Origin: Amphibalanus amphitrite
Taxonomy: Eukaryota; Arthropoda; Thecostraca; Balanomorpha; Balanidae
Assembly (NCBI RefSeq): GCF_019059575.1
Contig: NW_024881965.1
Location: forward strand, 1 to 64,000
DNA: 64,000 bases
Direction of reading: 5' to 3'
Shown here piece by piece: positions 1 through 14,668 of this stretch. Position 1 is the stretch's first letter; every line of letters begins with the position of its first letter. The notes beneath the pieces were generated by a model. That model had not been told where the DNA came from and ran no database searches. It saw nothing but the letters and a program-made list of their open reading frames with translations. The position numbers and the translations under genes were made by a program.

Positions 1-2258
<2,258 letters not shown>

Positions 2259-4222
2259 TTTTGGTTTTGGTTTCCACAATCCGTCTATTCAAAACCTTCG
2301 GACTTCATTTCTTTTTACAATAGGTGCCTTTATCTTATCACCAGTTTTATGAACCGCCCCAGCAGTACCTATACGTGCGACACGCTGGATCGATGGATGT
2401 CGATTGGTTCTGCCATGACAGCCCATTGCGTCACTCAAACCTAATTCAGTCCCTTATGTACAATTCATTTGCATATTGCTGGTTGGTCTATGCGCTTCAT
2501 TGATATGGGATAACAGTTGTTTCCATTCAGTGCTGAGGAATCGCAGACCGCCTGTGCACCTGGTGTGCATAGGTCTATTAAGTAATCAATTTAAGTGCAG
2601 GAAGGTTTACGTTCAAGCCGTTTGCGGTACACACAAAGGTTGCTTGATCGTCTGGTGGAGCTAAGAAATGCTTGGAATAGTTGAGGATGCAGTATGATTG
2701 TAGATTGCAGTTGTAAAGTCGGCGATTTTGGAGAAATGTGCACCTTAAGCTTCGTTCAGTGTCCTTTCATTACCCAAACCATCCCTTCTAATTATATTGG
2801 CAAGTTGACCAATGACCAATGTTCATACGTATGCGTACTTCATATCAACACGCCTCGTCATGCTACCGATCACCTGTCTATGTAATTCTCACCTTGCCCT
2901 CCGTCCCTCGGCGGCGGCAGGGTCGGTCAGGGCAGTCACCGCGGCGGATTAGCGCTATTGAACGGCGGTTCGACACACCCCGCTCGTTACTTATACGGCA
3001 ATACGGCCGTCTCGCACGCAGGATGCGGTCACACGAGTCGGCCGGCGCGCTGACGACCCCCTGGGGAACGGGAAGGCGGTCCGCCGAGCCCCGCGCGCTG
3101 GTGTGGGAGGGGAAGGGTCGCAGCCTACAACCACAGCAGCTTGGTGATTGAACGAGTGGTGTACCGTGGGTCAACGGTGCAGGGCTTGACGCGTCCTGGC
3201 TAGAAGGCGGCAAGGTTTTGTTGAGATAGTAAACAGGTGGAGGGAGATGCAGTAAAGCTGGCAGGTGATGCAGGAGTTGTTCTTTTGGGCTTTTGGATTA
3301 CCTTCAAGTCACTTTATTTCCAACCAAACAAATAGCCTGTGAAAGGCACAGAATAAATCATTCACCAGACTCATCCTTCATCTTCAATCACCCACTTCTT
3401 CATCGATACTCCATGCGCACGATGGAATGCATGAGTTACAATTTGCCAGCGCTAATGCAACTTATTGACAAGCTATGAAAAGATCAAAGACGACGAGTTT
3501 CTCTCACAGGACATATTATCTCAAATACACGGTGCTGTGTGACCTTGAAACAGTATTTTCTTGTCTAAAGTATATGAAACTAAAGCTAAAGCTGCCTGAA
3601 GTAGGTATGGCTCACGTCGTCTTTAGGTACTCGAGCGAAGTGAAAAGTCCTTCGACCCGAACCAGTGCCGAAATGGTGGTAGAGTTTAATCCTTAGATGT
3701 AAATCGTATTTTCAGAGACTTCATAATTCTACTAGTGTTTCATGAGACGTTGTGCAGAATAGCTTCCTTGTACTTGCCGCTTGCAAAGCTCGGCTCATGC
3801 TCCTGTTACATTGACTGGAATTGCTCGCCGCTCACAGTCCGATGTGGTTCAATTGCCCACATTTCACTTAGACATCAAATAACTTGTAGTTGGCTGCTTC
3901 CAGTTGAATCTCAATCGCGGGCATAGTGGGCCATTGGCTCCTGTATTGGCTCTGATGGCGAATTCTCTCTCCGTAAGGCGGCCCGAGCTGCCGGCGCATT
4001 ACGCTGATTACCACTGTTTCCAGCCAGCCATAGGATACGCCGCCGGGACTCGAATGGTCCGAGCGCCGCGCCGCGCCGTCCCGACTCGAGCAAAGTGAAA
4101 AGTCCTTCGACCCGAACCAATGCCGGGATGCTGGAGGAGTTTAATGTGTCCAGAGTGTGGTGACAGTGCGGCAGATCCGGTCCAGTCGGCAATTTTCCGT
4201 ATTGAAGACGTGCTACAGATAA
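2259..4222. other. No gene recognised; contains a 62-bp direct duplication
   Basis: No coding exon is supported. The one structured feature is a pair of direct copies of a 62-bp segment at 3629-3690 and 4084-4145, both starting ACTCGAG and containing GTCCTTCGACCCGAACCA. They are about 455 bp apart and differ at a few positions. This could be a local duplication or two pieces of one dispersed repeat. Confidence 0.5.
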
Positions 4223-6335
4223 CCCTTGCCCCGTTGGGGGGGGGGGCCATTTTGGCCCCCCTGTGGTTTTTCCTGAATAGCAAGAAAACGGCGGCGCGCA
4301 GCGCCGCCAAATTTTCAGGACCTTCCCGGGCATCAATTTGACACCTTCACACCAAATTTCAAATCTTAGGTCACCTTAGGTCAGGAGTTATTGAGGTCAA
4401 ACTGAGGTCATGTTCGAGCAGAAATGAGCAAAAAACATGCAATCTTGAAACGCTCACCAAATCTACAGTTATCAAGCAATTTTAAAGTTCTTTATATGGT
4501 CTAGTAGACAAAAAGCGGCGCTATGAAACTGCTCTCTCGGATTTTCAAAATTTTTGGTTTTTGACCAAAAAAATTCAAAAAATTGATTTTTTTAGAAAAA
4601 CTAGAAAAAAATCCAAAATTTTCCGAATTTCGAAAAAAGGAATATATGTGATAGTCCCAGCGCTCTTCTATATACCATGGTGTGTCAAAAGTGGAAATAG
4701 CCGCCCAGCTTTAGTTCGCCAGCCTTGTCAATAGATGGCAGTACCACAATATGGGCAGCGGATAGTGCAATTGACGTCAAATTTTCGTTGTCTGCTAAGA
4801 ATTGAATGGTGGATCTTTTAATGCAAGAATCAAGTAAATCGGTCCACAACTTTTCTAGCAACAGAGATATGAAGTCAAACACCCTGCCAGAGCGACGGCG
4901 CGGCGGCCGGCGGCGGCAAGGTTGGCGGCCGTCACGCGCCGCCTGGGAGACTGGCGGCGCTGAACGGTTCCGACTTGGCACTGCACTAAAACCTGTTAAC
5001 TGCTTGGAATAGTTATTATAGCAAAATTTTCATTCAAGTGAGGAATAACCAAGGGCAGGAAGTGTGTATGCTTGTGCGCGTACTGTGTAAGCCAAGAAAC
5101 TGCATTAGCAGATACTCGCTAATATTAGATCCAGCCAAGTCCAAACGCATTCCAGGGAGATGTGTTCCTGATGGGTCAACAATATTTATCGTTCGAGGGC
5201 GGATACAGTTTTAACAATACAAAAAATATTTTCGCACAGCTCTATTCCTTGAATAATTCTCTTCAACGCCTCATTCCTAGTTAAGCGAATTACCCCACCC
5301 TGGTTGAATAAATAAGGCGATTTCGCCACAAGGTCGCGGAAAACCGACCGAAAACGGCCGCGCTCAACGTTAATTTGGGCATGCAGACTCTTAAAAACTC
5401 GCATTGGGCGGGTAGGGTTTCCAAGGTATTGGCTCCAAAACACCGTATTCGGCTCCCGAATACGTCCAAGTGACCCGCCTCGTTCCTAGTTAAGCTCTAA
5501 TTAGATCAAGTGACTCATAAGGAGCGAAAAAGCGACAAAAAGCATGCATTCCCCTATGGCGGCGGGCTGCCGGGTTGCCAGACGGCGCACCGGCTATTTC
5601 CACTTTTGACACACCATGCATACCAAATTTCAGATCGATATCTCGTTTTTTGGCCAAGTTATAGCGAAAAAACTGTTCAAAAATGATGACGTCAAATTTT
5701 TGAACTCATTTTTTTAGCGATTCTAGACCACGTACGGCAAAACAAAGACCACCATTGAGCTCCCCGTGACGAGCTGCATCGATTCGATACACATTTTATG
5801 CAAAAATATTAACTTTGAAATTTGACATAATTTGACCTGACCTTGACCTGACCTTGACCTGACCTTGACCAAAACGTGACCTAAGCTGGCCCCAAAGGCT
5901 GCCTGACCCACATAATCGCATTTGTCATGTAAAATGGACCATAAAACATGTATCACACGACACTTTCATATTATGACCCCCCCGTGACCTGACCTCTGTG
6001 ACCTGACCTGGTATCAGTGACCTCAAATAGCAAAATATGTGTTTGAAGAACATTTCCCCATCGATGATTTTCAATGAAATGCATTAAACTCGATTTTACA
6101 ACGCATTTCTTGAAATGCCTGTAAACGGTGAAAATTGGACCTTTGACCTGACCTGTGACGTCATCGGTTTGACCTAGGTCAATAAAATTGGGTCACAAGG
6201 TAGTTCCCCGTTGGGGCTATCCAACGCCGTTTACCGCTTGTCGCTATGTTGCGTGGTTCTCGAGATCTTAGGGGGGGGCCAAAATGGCCCCCCCCAACCG
6301 GGCGCGTTGCTCGGCAGAGCCCAACGGGGCGCGGG
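4223..6335. mobile_element. piggyBac-like non-autonomous element, TSD ATAA
   Basis: The element begins CCCTTGCCCCGTTGGG and ends CCAACGGGGCGCGGG, with ATAA directly outside both ends (4219-4222 and 6336-6339). The left end carries the terminal motif once. The right end carries it twice, separated by about 14 nt. Next to both ends lies a G-run/C-run hairpin with a CCATTTTGG-type core. The interior has AGGTCA/TGACC arrays (about 5825-5885) and TGACGTCA sites. It is homologous in inverted orientation to 62138-63309. About 0.9 kb of its length is a second element inserted at 4680-5614. No transposase is encoded. Confidence 0.85.
4680..5614. mobile_element. TIR element nested inside the 4223-6335 element
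   Basis: A perfect 24-bp terminal inverted repeat (begins GTGTGTCAAAAGTGG) bounds 935 bp. CATG lies outside both ends (4676-4679 and 5615-5618), so the target duplication is 4 or 5 bp. The related element at 62138-63309 is uninterrupted at the equivalent site (near 62855), which gives an empty-site comparison. Two minus-strand open frames (4685-4981, 5186-5443) fall inside; I recognise neither and do not call them genes. I cannot assign a superfamily. Confidence 0.8.
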
Positions 6336-8801
6336 ATAAACTAAGCACCGATTTTTCAGTTCATGCTACATGGGTGCATTTTGAACCGAGGTTAGCGTTT
6401 ATCAGCGACTGGCGGTGTGGTGAACTAGCCTCGGACGGGTGTCATATAAAGTAAATGGAGATCGCATTACAGCACGTCATCAGGCCAGCCGCTGCAATGG
6501 CTCACATCACGGCCGGCCGAATATACCGGGCTATCTCCATAGAGAGGCAGTAAACACAAACGACAGGCAGACGATGACTGATGTTACAGAATCCCTGATT
6601 CTGATGGACAGTGAAATTGTCACGGTGACTCTGTATTCCAGTAGTCCGCTTAGCACAACTATCAGTCAGCTGAACGTTAATGTGCCGAAAGCTCACCGTT
6701 TTTAACTTCTTAAAAAGAGTGAAATGGCCGGTATGCTTGCATGTTAGATTCTCTTCGACAACAGCATTAATGTATAGAACATGTTCTTTCTTCTGTGCGT
6801 GACACCCTTACAAGACAAGGACTTTGGCTTAGACCTATTTGGGTCACCGCAGTGACTCATATAATCCCTGTTACGGACCAAGTCCTCCCATTAGGATTCA
6901 TTTTAACCCGGGTCGCGCAGCGATGTCTCCCCGGGGCGACATTTTGTGGACGGTAAAACGAAGACAAACGCCGCCGTCGCGTCGTCAGTTGGTGATGGGG
7001 ATCGGGCCGACAGTCGTTACTCCTGCGACTGGAGCATGTCGGCTCGGCGGCGCGGCGCGCGCCTCTCGTCCCGTCGGCCGCCGATAACCCGACACGAGGA
7101 GGGTTTGTGACACGCGCCGCCGCGGCCGCCATTCGGGATTCTCGTCATGAGCGGTGCGCCATGTGTAGTTCATCTCGGGGCGTGTCATGGCCATATCCCT
7201 GCGTGTGCGGCATCTATACGAGTCACCGGGGAGAGATGGCCGCCCGGCGACCGGCGCCGACGGCCCGCGGCCGGCTAATGATTGCCGCCGGAGACCAGCG
7301 CCTGATGGACGGCCAATATATCCTGTCGGCGACGACGGTGACCTCTTCAGTTGGGCGGCGCCGGCCGTCGGGCCGTCGGACAATGCTCCGGCCGCCCCCG
7401 AGCGCCGCCCTCGAGTGGTGAGAGAGCACAAACTCAGCCGCGAGAGGGAGGGAAATCAATTCCGCACGACGATCGAAACTCAATCAGCGGCTGCTGTCTT
7501 TGTCGATGGGTTGATTGTCTGGTTTCATATGGCTACGTATACCGAACGAGGGTGCATACTGCATGTGACGTAACACAATTATGTGAAATTTCATGTCATC
7601 ATAGACTCATATTTGCACGCGTTTATACTCGTTCTGACAGCGCACTGGCCTAGAATCCGATGCTAACCCGATTGTGTGGTGCTGACATACAACTTGTCCT
7701 CCGAAACCGGGTTGTCGAGATTCGGTTGGCCGGTCCGCACAGTCAGCGTCTTTGGAATTGACAGTGGCGGCCAGAGCGGCTCCTCCGTGCTCGGCGCAGC
7801 ATTCTCGGCTGCATAAAACATGAGATAGCGGACATTTTCAACTGCATACATTTATGATCCATGAAAGCTGCTCTGATGTTATGCAGCGAGCATCACCGAC
7901 TCTGATAGGCGGCGGCGACGGTGGTAAGTTTCAATTCGGGCCGATACGGCCGCGGCGCCAGCTCTGCCGGCAGAGCGAAGGACCGGCAGAGCCTCACCGT
8001 CATTATGGATCAACTATAAACCAGACGGGATTTCCAGCTGCGCTTTTGATGAATGACGTGGAGCCGCCCAGAGCGGCCGAACCAACACACTCGTCGGCGG
8101 CAAACGGGGCTTTATGTTCGGTTTTGCAGCTATTTGTTTCGGGAGACTTGGATGGATGATGTTGGCCGTAAGGGTTGTTATCAATTTCAGATTGTCGCAC
8201 GGTACACTGCTAGGCGGAGAACAAGAGAGCCTTTTATTTTCGAATTTTAACATGTTGAGATTTAATCTATTTATGCGGAGCCTTCCAAACATCGAAACTT
8301 CAACTCTCTGCCAAAGTAAACATTCGCTAGGCCTTTGTGGAGCAGCCAGCACAATAGCTCTGCTCTTCCAAACATTATTTGAATGGTAGGATGAAAGCCA
8401 ACAATGAATCAACTGGCGGCGGATGAGAATTCGATGAGTCATAATCAGGACTGCAGCCATCTGATCCTCGCCGCCAGTCAACTGGATAATCTGCCCAGCT
8501 GAGCCACAACATCAGAACGACCGCCAGCTGCCCCACAGTGCGCATTCAAACGTAAGTTTTTGAACTTATTGAGCATTGCGACAATGAAATAAGTCGTCCA
8601 GAACATTGTTATAGTACAAGAGGCTGAATTATTGCTGCTCTTCTACCACAGGAAATGTAACACTGTACCATTCAATAACATGAATAGTTTGGTGTAACTC
8701 AAGACCATCACGTTCGCTCACCTCGCCTCTTTAAAATGGATTTGCTATTGTTGTTGATGGTCACTCACTATCATAGACAATTTCATTCGTCATTTCTCTC
8801 T

Positions 8802-8807
<6 letters not shown>
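6336..8807. other. No gene recognised; GC/CpG-rich segment at about 6900-7430
   Basis: The middle of this stretch is markedly CpG-rich and has overlapping open frames on both strands, as GC-rich DNA with few stops produces. I see no splice-bounded exon, initiator context or recognisable protein. A CpG-rich promoter or 5' exon of an unseen gene cannot be excluded. Confidence 0.4.
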
Positions 8808-8833
<26 letters not shown>

Positions 8834-8834
8834 C
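8808..8834. repeat. (CT)n microsatellite
   Basis: Short pure CT dinucleotide tract just left of a TIR element. Confidence 0.9.
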
Positions 8835-8840
8835 CCCGTA

Positions 8841-9101
8841 ATATCGACACCTTTTTTTTAAACCCCACATTTGTTCTCCGGTGAATTTCAGACAAGTTGG
8901 TTAGAGACCTTCAAAAAAGGTACAATCACTCGATTTTTCTCAAGTTTGTCTGTCTTGGCAGGTAAAGCAATACCAGAACAGGCCTACGAACACACATATT
9001 TGATCAGGATCGGACGATTGGACACTTATAAAAGGAGATCTTTCGTGCCTCCCGGAAATTCACGGGAGAGCAGATGTGGGGTTTAAAAAAGGTGTCGATA
9101 T
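8841..9101. mobile_element. Small MITE with ~50-bp terminal inverted repeats
   Basis: The two ends are imperfect inverted repeats of about 50 bp. The left starts ATATCGACACCTTTTTTT and continues through AAACCCCACAT; the right ends AAAAAAGGTGTCGATAT. ATAT or TA may be the target duplication, with CGACACC or TCGACACC as the true terminus. The roughly 150-bp interior has no coding content. The TA-type ends would fit Tc1/mariner, but this is unproven. Confidence 0.75.
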
Positions 9102-9889
9102 GTCCTTGTCCATCATTAATCATCCCCCCCCCCCCCGAACTCGTGGCACTATGGACCTGGGGAGGGAGTTCCCCGGTGTTCGGTGCACTGCCCATCGAGT
9201 GCCCGTCAGCGTGGTTCGGTGGTCGGTCGTACAGATTAACCTCAGGGCCACACGACTGTGACAGCACTCAATGACGGCATCCAGTAGTTCAACGTCTCCT
9301 CATCCAATCATCTTATGACCATGCACTGGTCTTTTGACACTCTTTTGACACCGAAATGTTCAAGCTAATGGAGAAACAAACAAACATACAAATAGGATTT
9401 TTGTTTGTTGATGCTCCGAACCAATGCTCAACAGTCTGTCTCAACACGTTCATGTGTAAATCGCAGTCTGATGATCCGTTTCACCTATGCTACAGTTGTA
9501 TTGACATAGTATAAGGTTAAACCTAAGCGTTTAACCTTCGCCGATTCCCAGTAAAAACGCCTTACTTTGTGACTCGAGCTAAGATATAGAGCGACAAGAG
9601 CGACAAGTCAGCTACAAGAGCCCGACGCCTAGTCAGAAGTGGTGTCGTCTTGTGGCCTTTGGCGCGACTGGGGCATTGTTTTCGCTCTCAAACTTTGGCA
9701 ATGCCTCACATGAGTGGTGCTCGAACAAGTTGAGGAAATGAATTGCCGTCGGCGCCCGAGGCCGGGCCGGATTAGTCCTACCGCCAACTTGGCTTGGCAA
9801 CACTCGACAGGCCGGCAAGGCGGTGACTCATAGAGCCAGACATCAGAGATTATCCCGTAGAATTCATGGTATCTCGTGTAGGGCAATAA
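9102..9889. other. No gene recognised
   Basis: Apart from a C-run at about 9124-9136 I see no repeat or credible exon here. Confidence 0.4.
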
Positions 9890-11080
9890 CCCGCGCCCCG
9901 CTGGGCTATTCAGCCATACGCGCCCTGCTGGGGGGGGGGGGGGGGCAGATTCTGCCCCCCCCCTGTCTAACTTCCGAACCGATGGTCGTAGAAAGACGGG
10001 GAAAACGGCAATCGAAAGCTCTCAACAAGGCGGATCTTAAGAGCCCAAATTTTTTTGCTTAAGTAGGTCAGAGATCAGGTCAAGGTCAGGTCAAGGGTAC
10101 AAAATGCAAGTTTCTACAGTATCGGCCTTGCACCGTAGTTGCCGAAGAATGGACTGAAACTGATTGCCCAAAACGTGTTCTTAGACTACCAAGACAATAT
10201 TCATTGCACACAATGTCATTCAAAGGTGAAGGTCAAGGTCAGGTCAGGTCAGGTCAGGTCAGGTCACCAAAAACAAAATATAGAAAAGGGCATGTGCGAC
10301 ACATGTTTTATGGGTCATTTTACTCATGGAATTCAATCGGCACACTCAATAAGTGATATGGACCACCTCTGGATGAATTTCAGGTCGAGGTCAGGTCAAG
10401 GTCAGGTCAAGTGAGGTCAAATTTTGAAGTTGGTTGTTAAGGCCTAAAAAGGTGTCTATTCTATGCAGTTTTTCACGGCGAATCGAATGGTGCTATTTTT
10501 GTTTCCGTACGAGGCCTAGAACTTCCAAAAAAAATCATTTTTCAAAATTTTTGTGTGTCGTGACGTCATAAAATTTTGAATAACTCCCACATTTTTGAAC
10601 CGATTCTTCTAAAAATTTGTATGTAGGTGCACATAGACAACTTCTTTGACATATATTCCGTTTTTTTCGATAAACTCAAAATTTTCGATTTTATAAATAT
10701 TTTCCCAAAAAAGTCAGTTTTTTTGGAAAAATTTTGGCCAAAATCCAAAATTTTCAAAAAACCGAGATAGCCATTTGATAGACAAAGTAGAATCACGTAT
10801 AACCTTTTTTTGTTACGTCTTGATTCCTTTAAAAATGAAGATGTTAGCGGCGTTTGAAATTTTGCCGCTTTTGAGGCGAAAATGGCGAACATGACGTCAC
10901 TAAAACGTCAATTTCTCAAAAATTTTCCGATGGATTTTGCTCACATTTTCAGGGAACGTGTCAAATTGATGTATGATAAGGTACTGAAAGTTTGACGTCG
11001 CTGGCGTAACGCGTTTAGAAGTTATTGGCGAAAAACGGGAGGGGGGCAGATTCTGCCCCCCCCCCCCAGCGGGGCGCGGG
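9890..11080. mobile_element. piggyBac-like non-autonomous element, TSD ATAA
   Basis: ATAA flanks both ends (9886-9889, 11081-11084). The left end holds the terminal motif twice (CCCGCGCCCCGCTGGG, then CGCCCTGCTGGG after about 15 nt). The right end, CCCAGCGGGGCGCGGG, holds it once. Both ends are followed by a G-run/C-run hairpin with core CAGATTCTG. The interior has arrays of AGGTCA (10222-10264, 10380-10425) and blocks of AAAATTTT-type sequence shared with 43277-44428. No transposase is present. Confidence 0.88.
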
Positions 11081-11108
11081 ATAACTCTTAGCTCCCTCCC
11101 CTCCCTTG

Positions 11109-11304
<196 letters not shown>

Positions 11305-11769
11305 AGTTCCCAAAGTGCCGCAGCACCTCACTCACGGCAGACTCGGCTTTCCGACACCCAGCCGACTGGGAGGTTATACTGTCCCGCAGTGCCTCGAAGT
11401 TCTGCGGTACAGTCCACTCGACTGCCGCACCACCTCGCGTGCTCCTCACTCCACATTCCACAACCGTACGCTAAGGCTAGAATTGCGCTAAAGTTCGACA
11501 CTCTCAAGGTTGTTACTGTGTTTGTAATGGACGCCGCAATGTGTGAGGCTGGACCAGGTGGTTGAAAGTTTATGCTATTTTCAATGGCACTGAACACAAA
11601 GCAGTCAATGAATATACCTTTCTTTGGCCCGTCCGATAGTTGCGACCATACGGAAATGACATAACTTCATGTGCCTAGAGTCTCAGCTACGTGTATATTT
11701 ATTGGTATCCTGAAGATCTCCAACACATTACGGTAACAAATCACAGCCATCACTCGTCAGGGACATTGA

Positions 11770-12180
11770 TGGTAATCGGGGTCACATGGGTCAGTGAGGT
11801 CATGAAAGTCAGTGAGGTCACTATGGGAGGGTCAGTGGGTCCTCTTGAAGTAGGTCAGCGAGCCACGAGGATAGGTCACCGGGTCATGGGCAAGGTCAGC
11901 GGGGCGACGGGGAGGGTCAGTAGGTCACAGGAAGGTCAGCAGGTCATGGGGTGAGTCAGAGGGGTCAAGGGAGGGTCAGAGTGGTCAAGGAGAGGGGTCA
12001 TTAGGCAACGAGGAGGGGTGGCAGTACAATAGGTCACGATGGAGGGTCAGAAGGAGTCACGGGAGGGTCAGGAGGTTCACGGGAGGGTCAGCAGGTCATG
12101 ATAAGGATCAGAAGGATCACAGAGAGGGGCAGTAGGTCTCAAGGAGGGTCAATAGGTTACGAGGAGGGTCAGAGAGGTCC
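11770..12180. repeat. Degenerate GGGAGGGTCAG/AGGTCA minisatellite
   Basis: A loosely tandem array of about 18-20-bp units built on GGGAGGGTCAG followed by AGGTCA-like sequence, repeated about twenty times with much divergence. It is not bounded by element termini. It may be an expanded fragment of the AGGTCA-rich elements or an independent minisatellite. Confidence 0.75.
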
Positions 12181-13050
12181 AGCCAGTCTCTCTTGACGTG
12201 CACGCTCCGATGCGTTCTCTAATGAAGCCACCAATTATCGGCGCCGGCGCCCTGCGGCGCTGACGGCGGGCCACGTCAGGGGTGTCGGACAGACAGACAC
12301 CAACTGCGCTCTGTTATTGGAGCCTCAGGGATACTCGATAGCGTCTGATTTGCCGGTGGCTGGGGGTTGGGGTAGGCCTAGGCAGCCTCGCCTCTACTCC
12401 TCACAACGTAGTAGCGTCTGCCCCCGTATTTAGGTATACCTATCAGGTAGCTAATCATTTGAAACCATTCCTATCAATTATTCATGTTCATTTTCCGATC
12501 GTTTTAATAGGTTGTCGATGCGCAATAAACATTCTGGAATGGAATGAAGTGGAATCAGCAGGTTCATTTACATTCATTTACGGGACGCAGGAAAAAAAGG
12601 TTCATTTACATTCAGTCACTGCAGCACATTTGAAGGCATCGTTTTCTTCGTTTATTTTGTCGGTTTGCCACTTTTGCTTTGTGATCACTGAACAGACGTC
12701 CCCAGCAGTGGCGCGGGTCCCTTCCCAGTGCCAGTCTTCATAACCGGTGCTCTCTGGGATAGCGCTGGAGTCCCTAATGTGACACTGTATCAGCCTTCCT
12801 GAGATGCGCTCTCACTAGAATGAAGTGAGAAGATGAGCTGCAACAGAACTTGCCACATTTCGGTGCCTTCTTCAGCGACAGCTAACTTACTGAAATAAAA
12901 TCGCAGGTAAAGACATGCAAGAAACGACATTTTCTTGCAAAAAGAAAATGTCAAGTAGCTTAAATGTATCTGCCAATTAGGCTGATACCCTTGCATGACC
13001 TTAATTGAAAATGACTAAGACCATAAACTTTACAACTTGAATTCAGCTAT
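12181..13050. other. No gene recognised
   Basis: No convincing exon or repeat. The right end adjoins the candidate poly(A) signal of the minus-strand exon at 13145-13417. Confidence 0.35.
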
Positions 13051-13052
13051 CT

Positions 13053-13058
13053 TTTATT
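13053..13058 (-). promoter_or_regulatory. Candidate poly(A) signal AATAAA
   Basis: TTTATT on the plus strand reads AATAAA on the minus strand, about 87 nt past the stop codon of the candidate terminal exon at 13145-13417. This is the spacing expected of a short 3' UTR. Confidence 0.4.
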
Positions 13059-13144
13059 GGCTACTGTACTGACAAGCTCCGCACACCGTACCATTAAAAT
13101 CACACAAATGCATCCTGTGTTTTTGATGACGATCACACCAATAT

Positions 13145-13417
13145 TCAAATCTGCATCACATCGTGCTGGTCTGAGTTTCTCAAAGCAATAGCTTGCTTTA
13201 GCTGCCGCTTATACTTGGAAAATCTAGACGGTGGCGCACAAACAAGGTCGTCAGATTGATACAGGGCCTGCATTAGCTTTGATGGGACTGGCAGTCGTGT
13301 TAAAAATACGGCCGGTTGTAAGTTCATTAGAGAAGTTTTCTCTGAAGGCAGGGTGAAGAGAATATCCGTAACCACCGTCAACACACCATTCACTGCTGCC
13401 GCAGTAAAACTAAGGCC
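13145..13417 (-). CDS. Candidate 3'-terminal exon, unknown product
   Basis: On the minus strand a pyrimidine-rich tract ending ACAG is followed by 91 in-frame codons, including the TGA at 13145-13147. An AATAAA lies about 87 nt further on. The 90 residues look protein-like: a hydrophobic stretch rich in V, L and T near residues 5-25, then a charged C-terminal third containing SKYKRQLKQAIALR. Composition is unlike the repeats around it. I do not recognise the family and found no partner exon. It could be a real terminal exon of a gene extending to the right, an old retrotransposed fragment, or chance. The splice acceptor and the poly(A) signal are the main support. Confidence 0.38.
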   Translation of the reverse strand, partial: GLSFTAAAVNGVLTVVTDILFTLPSEKTSLMNLQPAVFLTRLPVPSKLMQALYQSDDLVCAPPSRFSKYKRQLKQAIALRNSDQHDVMQI

Positions 13418-13419
13418 CT

Positions 13420-14668
13420 GTTCGGAGGGAGATAAATATTTATGCGGCAGGTGTATTTATAGCTCTAAGTTCGCACATATTTCGCAGAAGACGACACCGG
13501 TAAGATGAATGGTGAAAGTCTTCATAAAAGCAGCGTGTGAAAATGTGCGATGTATAAGATGACAGCAAAACATACTTAAGCGGCATTTTGGCATCGCTCT
13601 TTTGTTTGACCATAATTCATGCACGATATTCAGCACTTTGAAGATGAGGCCATTTTGAAATTGCTGTCAAAAATGAGTGGATCTGAGCCATCAGCTGCCG
13701 GTAAGAAACAGGGGAGCTTTATTTTACTCTTGTACCATATGCCCAAATTCGGGAGGCAGTATAGATGAAGAGGGTCATTTCGGAAGGGTAATGTTACGCA
13801 CTTTCCCAATGTCTTTCCGTAATTCGTAGCGGAGACCGCAGAGGGTGACTGAACGATGACGCTTTCCAAAGTTTGACGTTCCCGGATGAAATACGGCTCT
13901 GATGGGGCCAAAAATGGAGACGGCGCCCGCTGCCGCGTGGGTTTGATCGCGGCGCGCGGCCCGTTTCGTGTGCACGTTGGTGGCCCTGTGCCACTGATGA
14001 GATGCATCACGCGAGCGTCGGATTGAGGGGAGCCACCGGTCGCGTGCCTGGAGCCCCACCTCCGTGTACCCCGCGCCGCAATCAGTCGAGTCAGGTGCGG
14101 CCGACAGGCCCGCGACAGGCTGCCCAGCCACCTCAGAACCGAGCTAGAGAAATGGGCAAGGTTGCACGCTCAGAAACAAATGTTATAAAATGTACACGCA
14201 TTGGCATGATTATGCGAGTGTATTACATAAAACACAGACAAAACACGATTGTATTTGCTAATATTTGCGTTAGGTTCTAATTGCTGTCCTGTTGCGCTTG
14301 GTGTTAATTCATGTTATCCACAGTGAGCTTCGCTCTTTGAGCCTGTGTCCCTCGTTCCATCAGGCTGGTGGCTGAAGTGTTCCCCGGTGAGAGCCGAATC
14401 CAGCGCTGGTCTCACCGTCAACACCCATTTGTTCGCCGACAGTGGCGGCGGTCAGCTGTGCTGAGATTGGACCGGATCCACCTCCCCTACTGTCTCAGTC
14501 CTCACTGGGTCTGGGGGCTTTACAGGTGTTTTGGCTTTGGTATTATCCTGCCGTCTTCCGGGTTTCACTGTCCTGCAGGTGGCTGGAACCCGTCGTTGTT
14601 CTCGTCTCTTTTTCACAGTTTGCTGATTCTCCCTTTCTTTATGTCATGTTTCAGGCTCACCTGGGCCC
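13420..14668. other. No gene recognised
   Basis: Open frames on both strands around 13630-14130 and 14368-14708 lack splice signals and protein-like composition. No repeat boundaries are evident. Confidence 0.35.

Noticed and set aside
4685-5443. Two minus-strand frames (98 and 85 codons) as transposase remnants
   Set aside because: No recognisable catalytic or DNA-binding motif; one frame runs out through the TIR. Left unassigned.
6857-7573. Multi-frame CpG-rich region as a gene
   Set aside because: Frames are open on both strands because of base composition; no splice signals or protein-like sequence.
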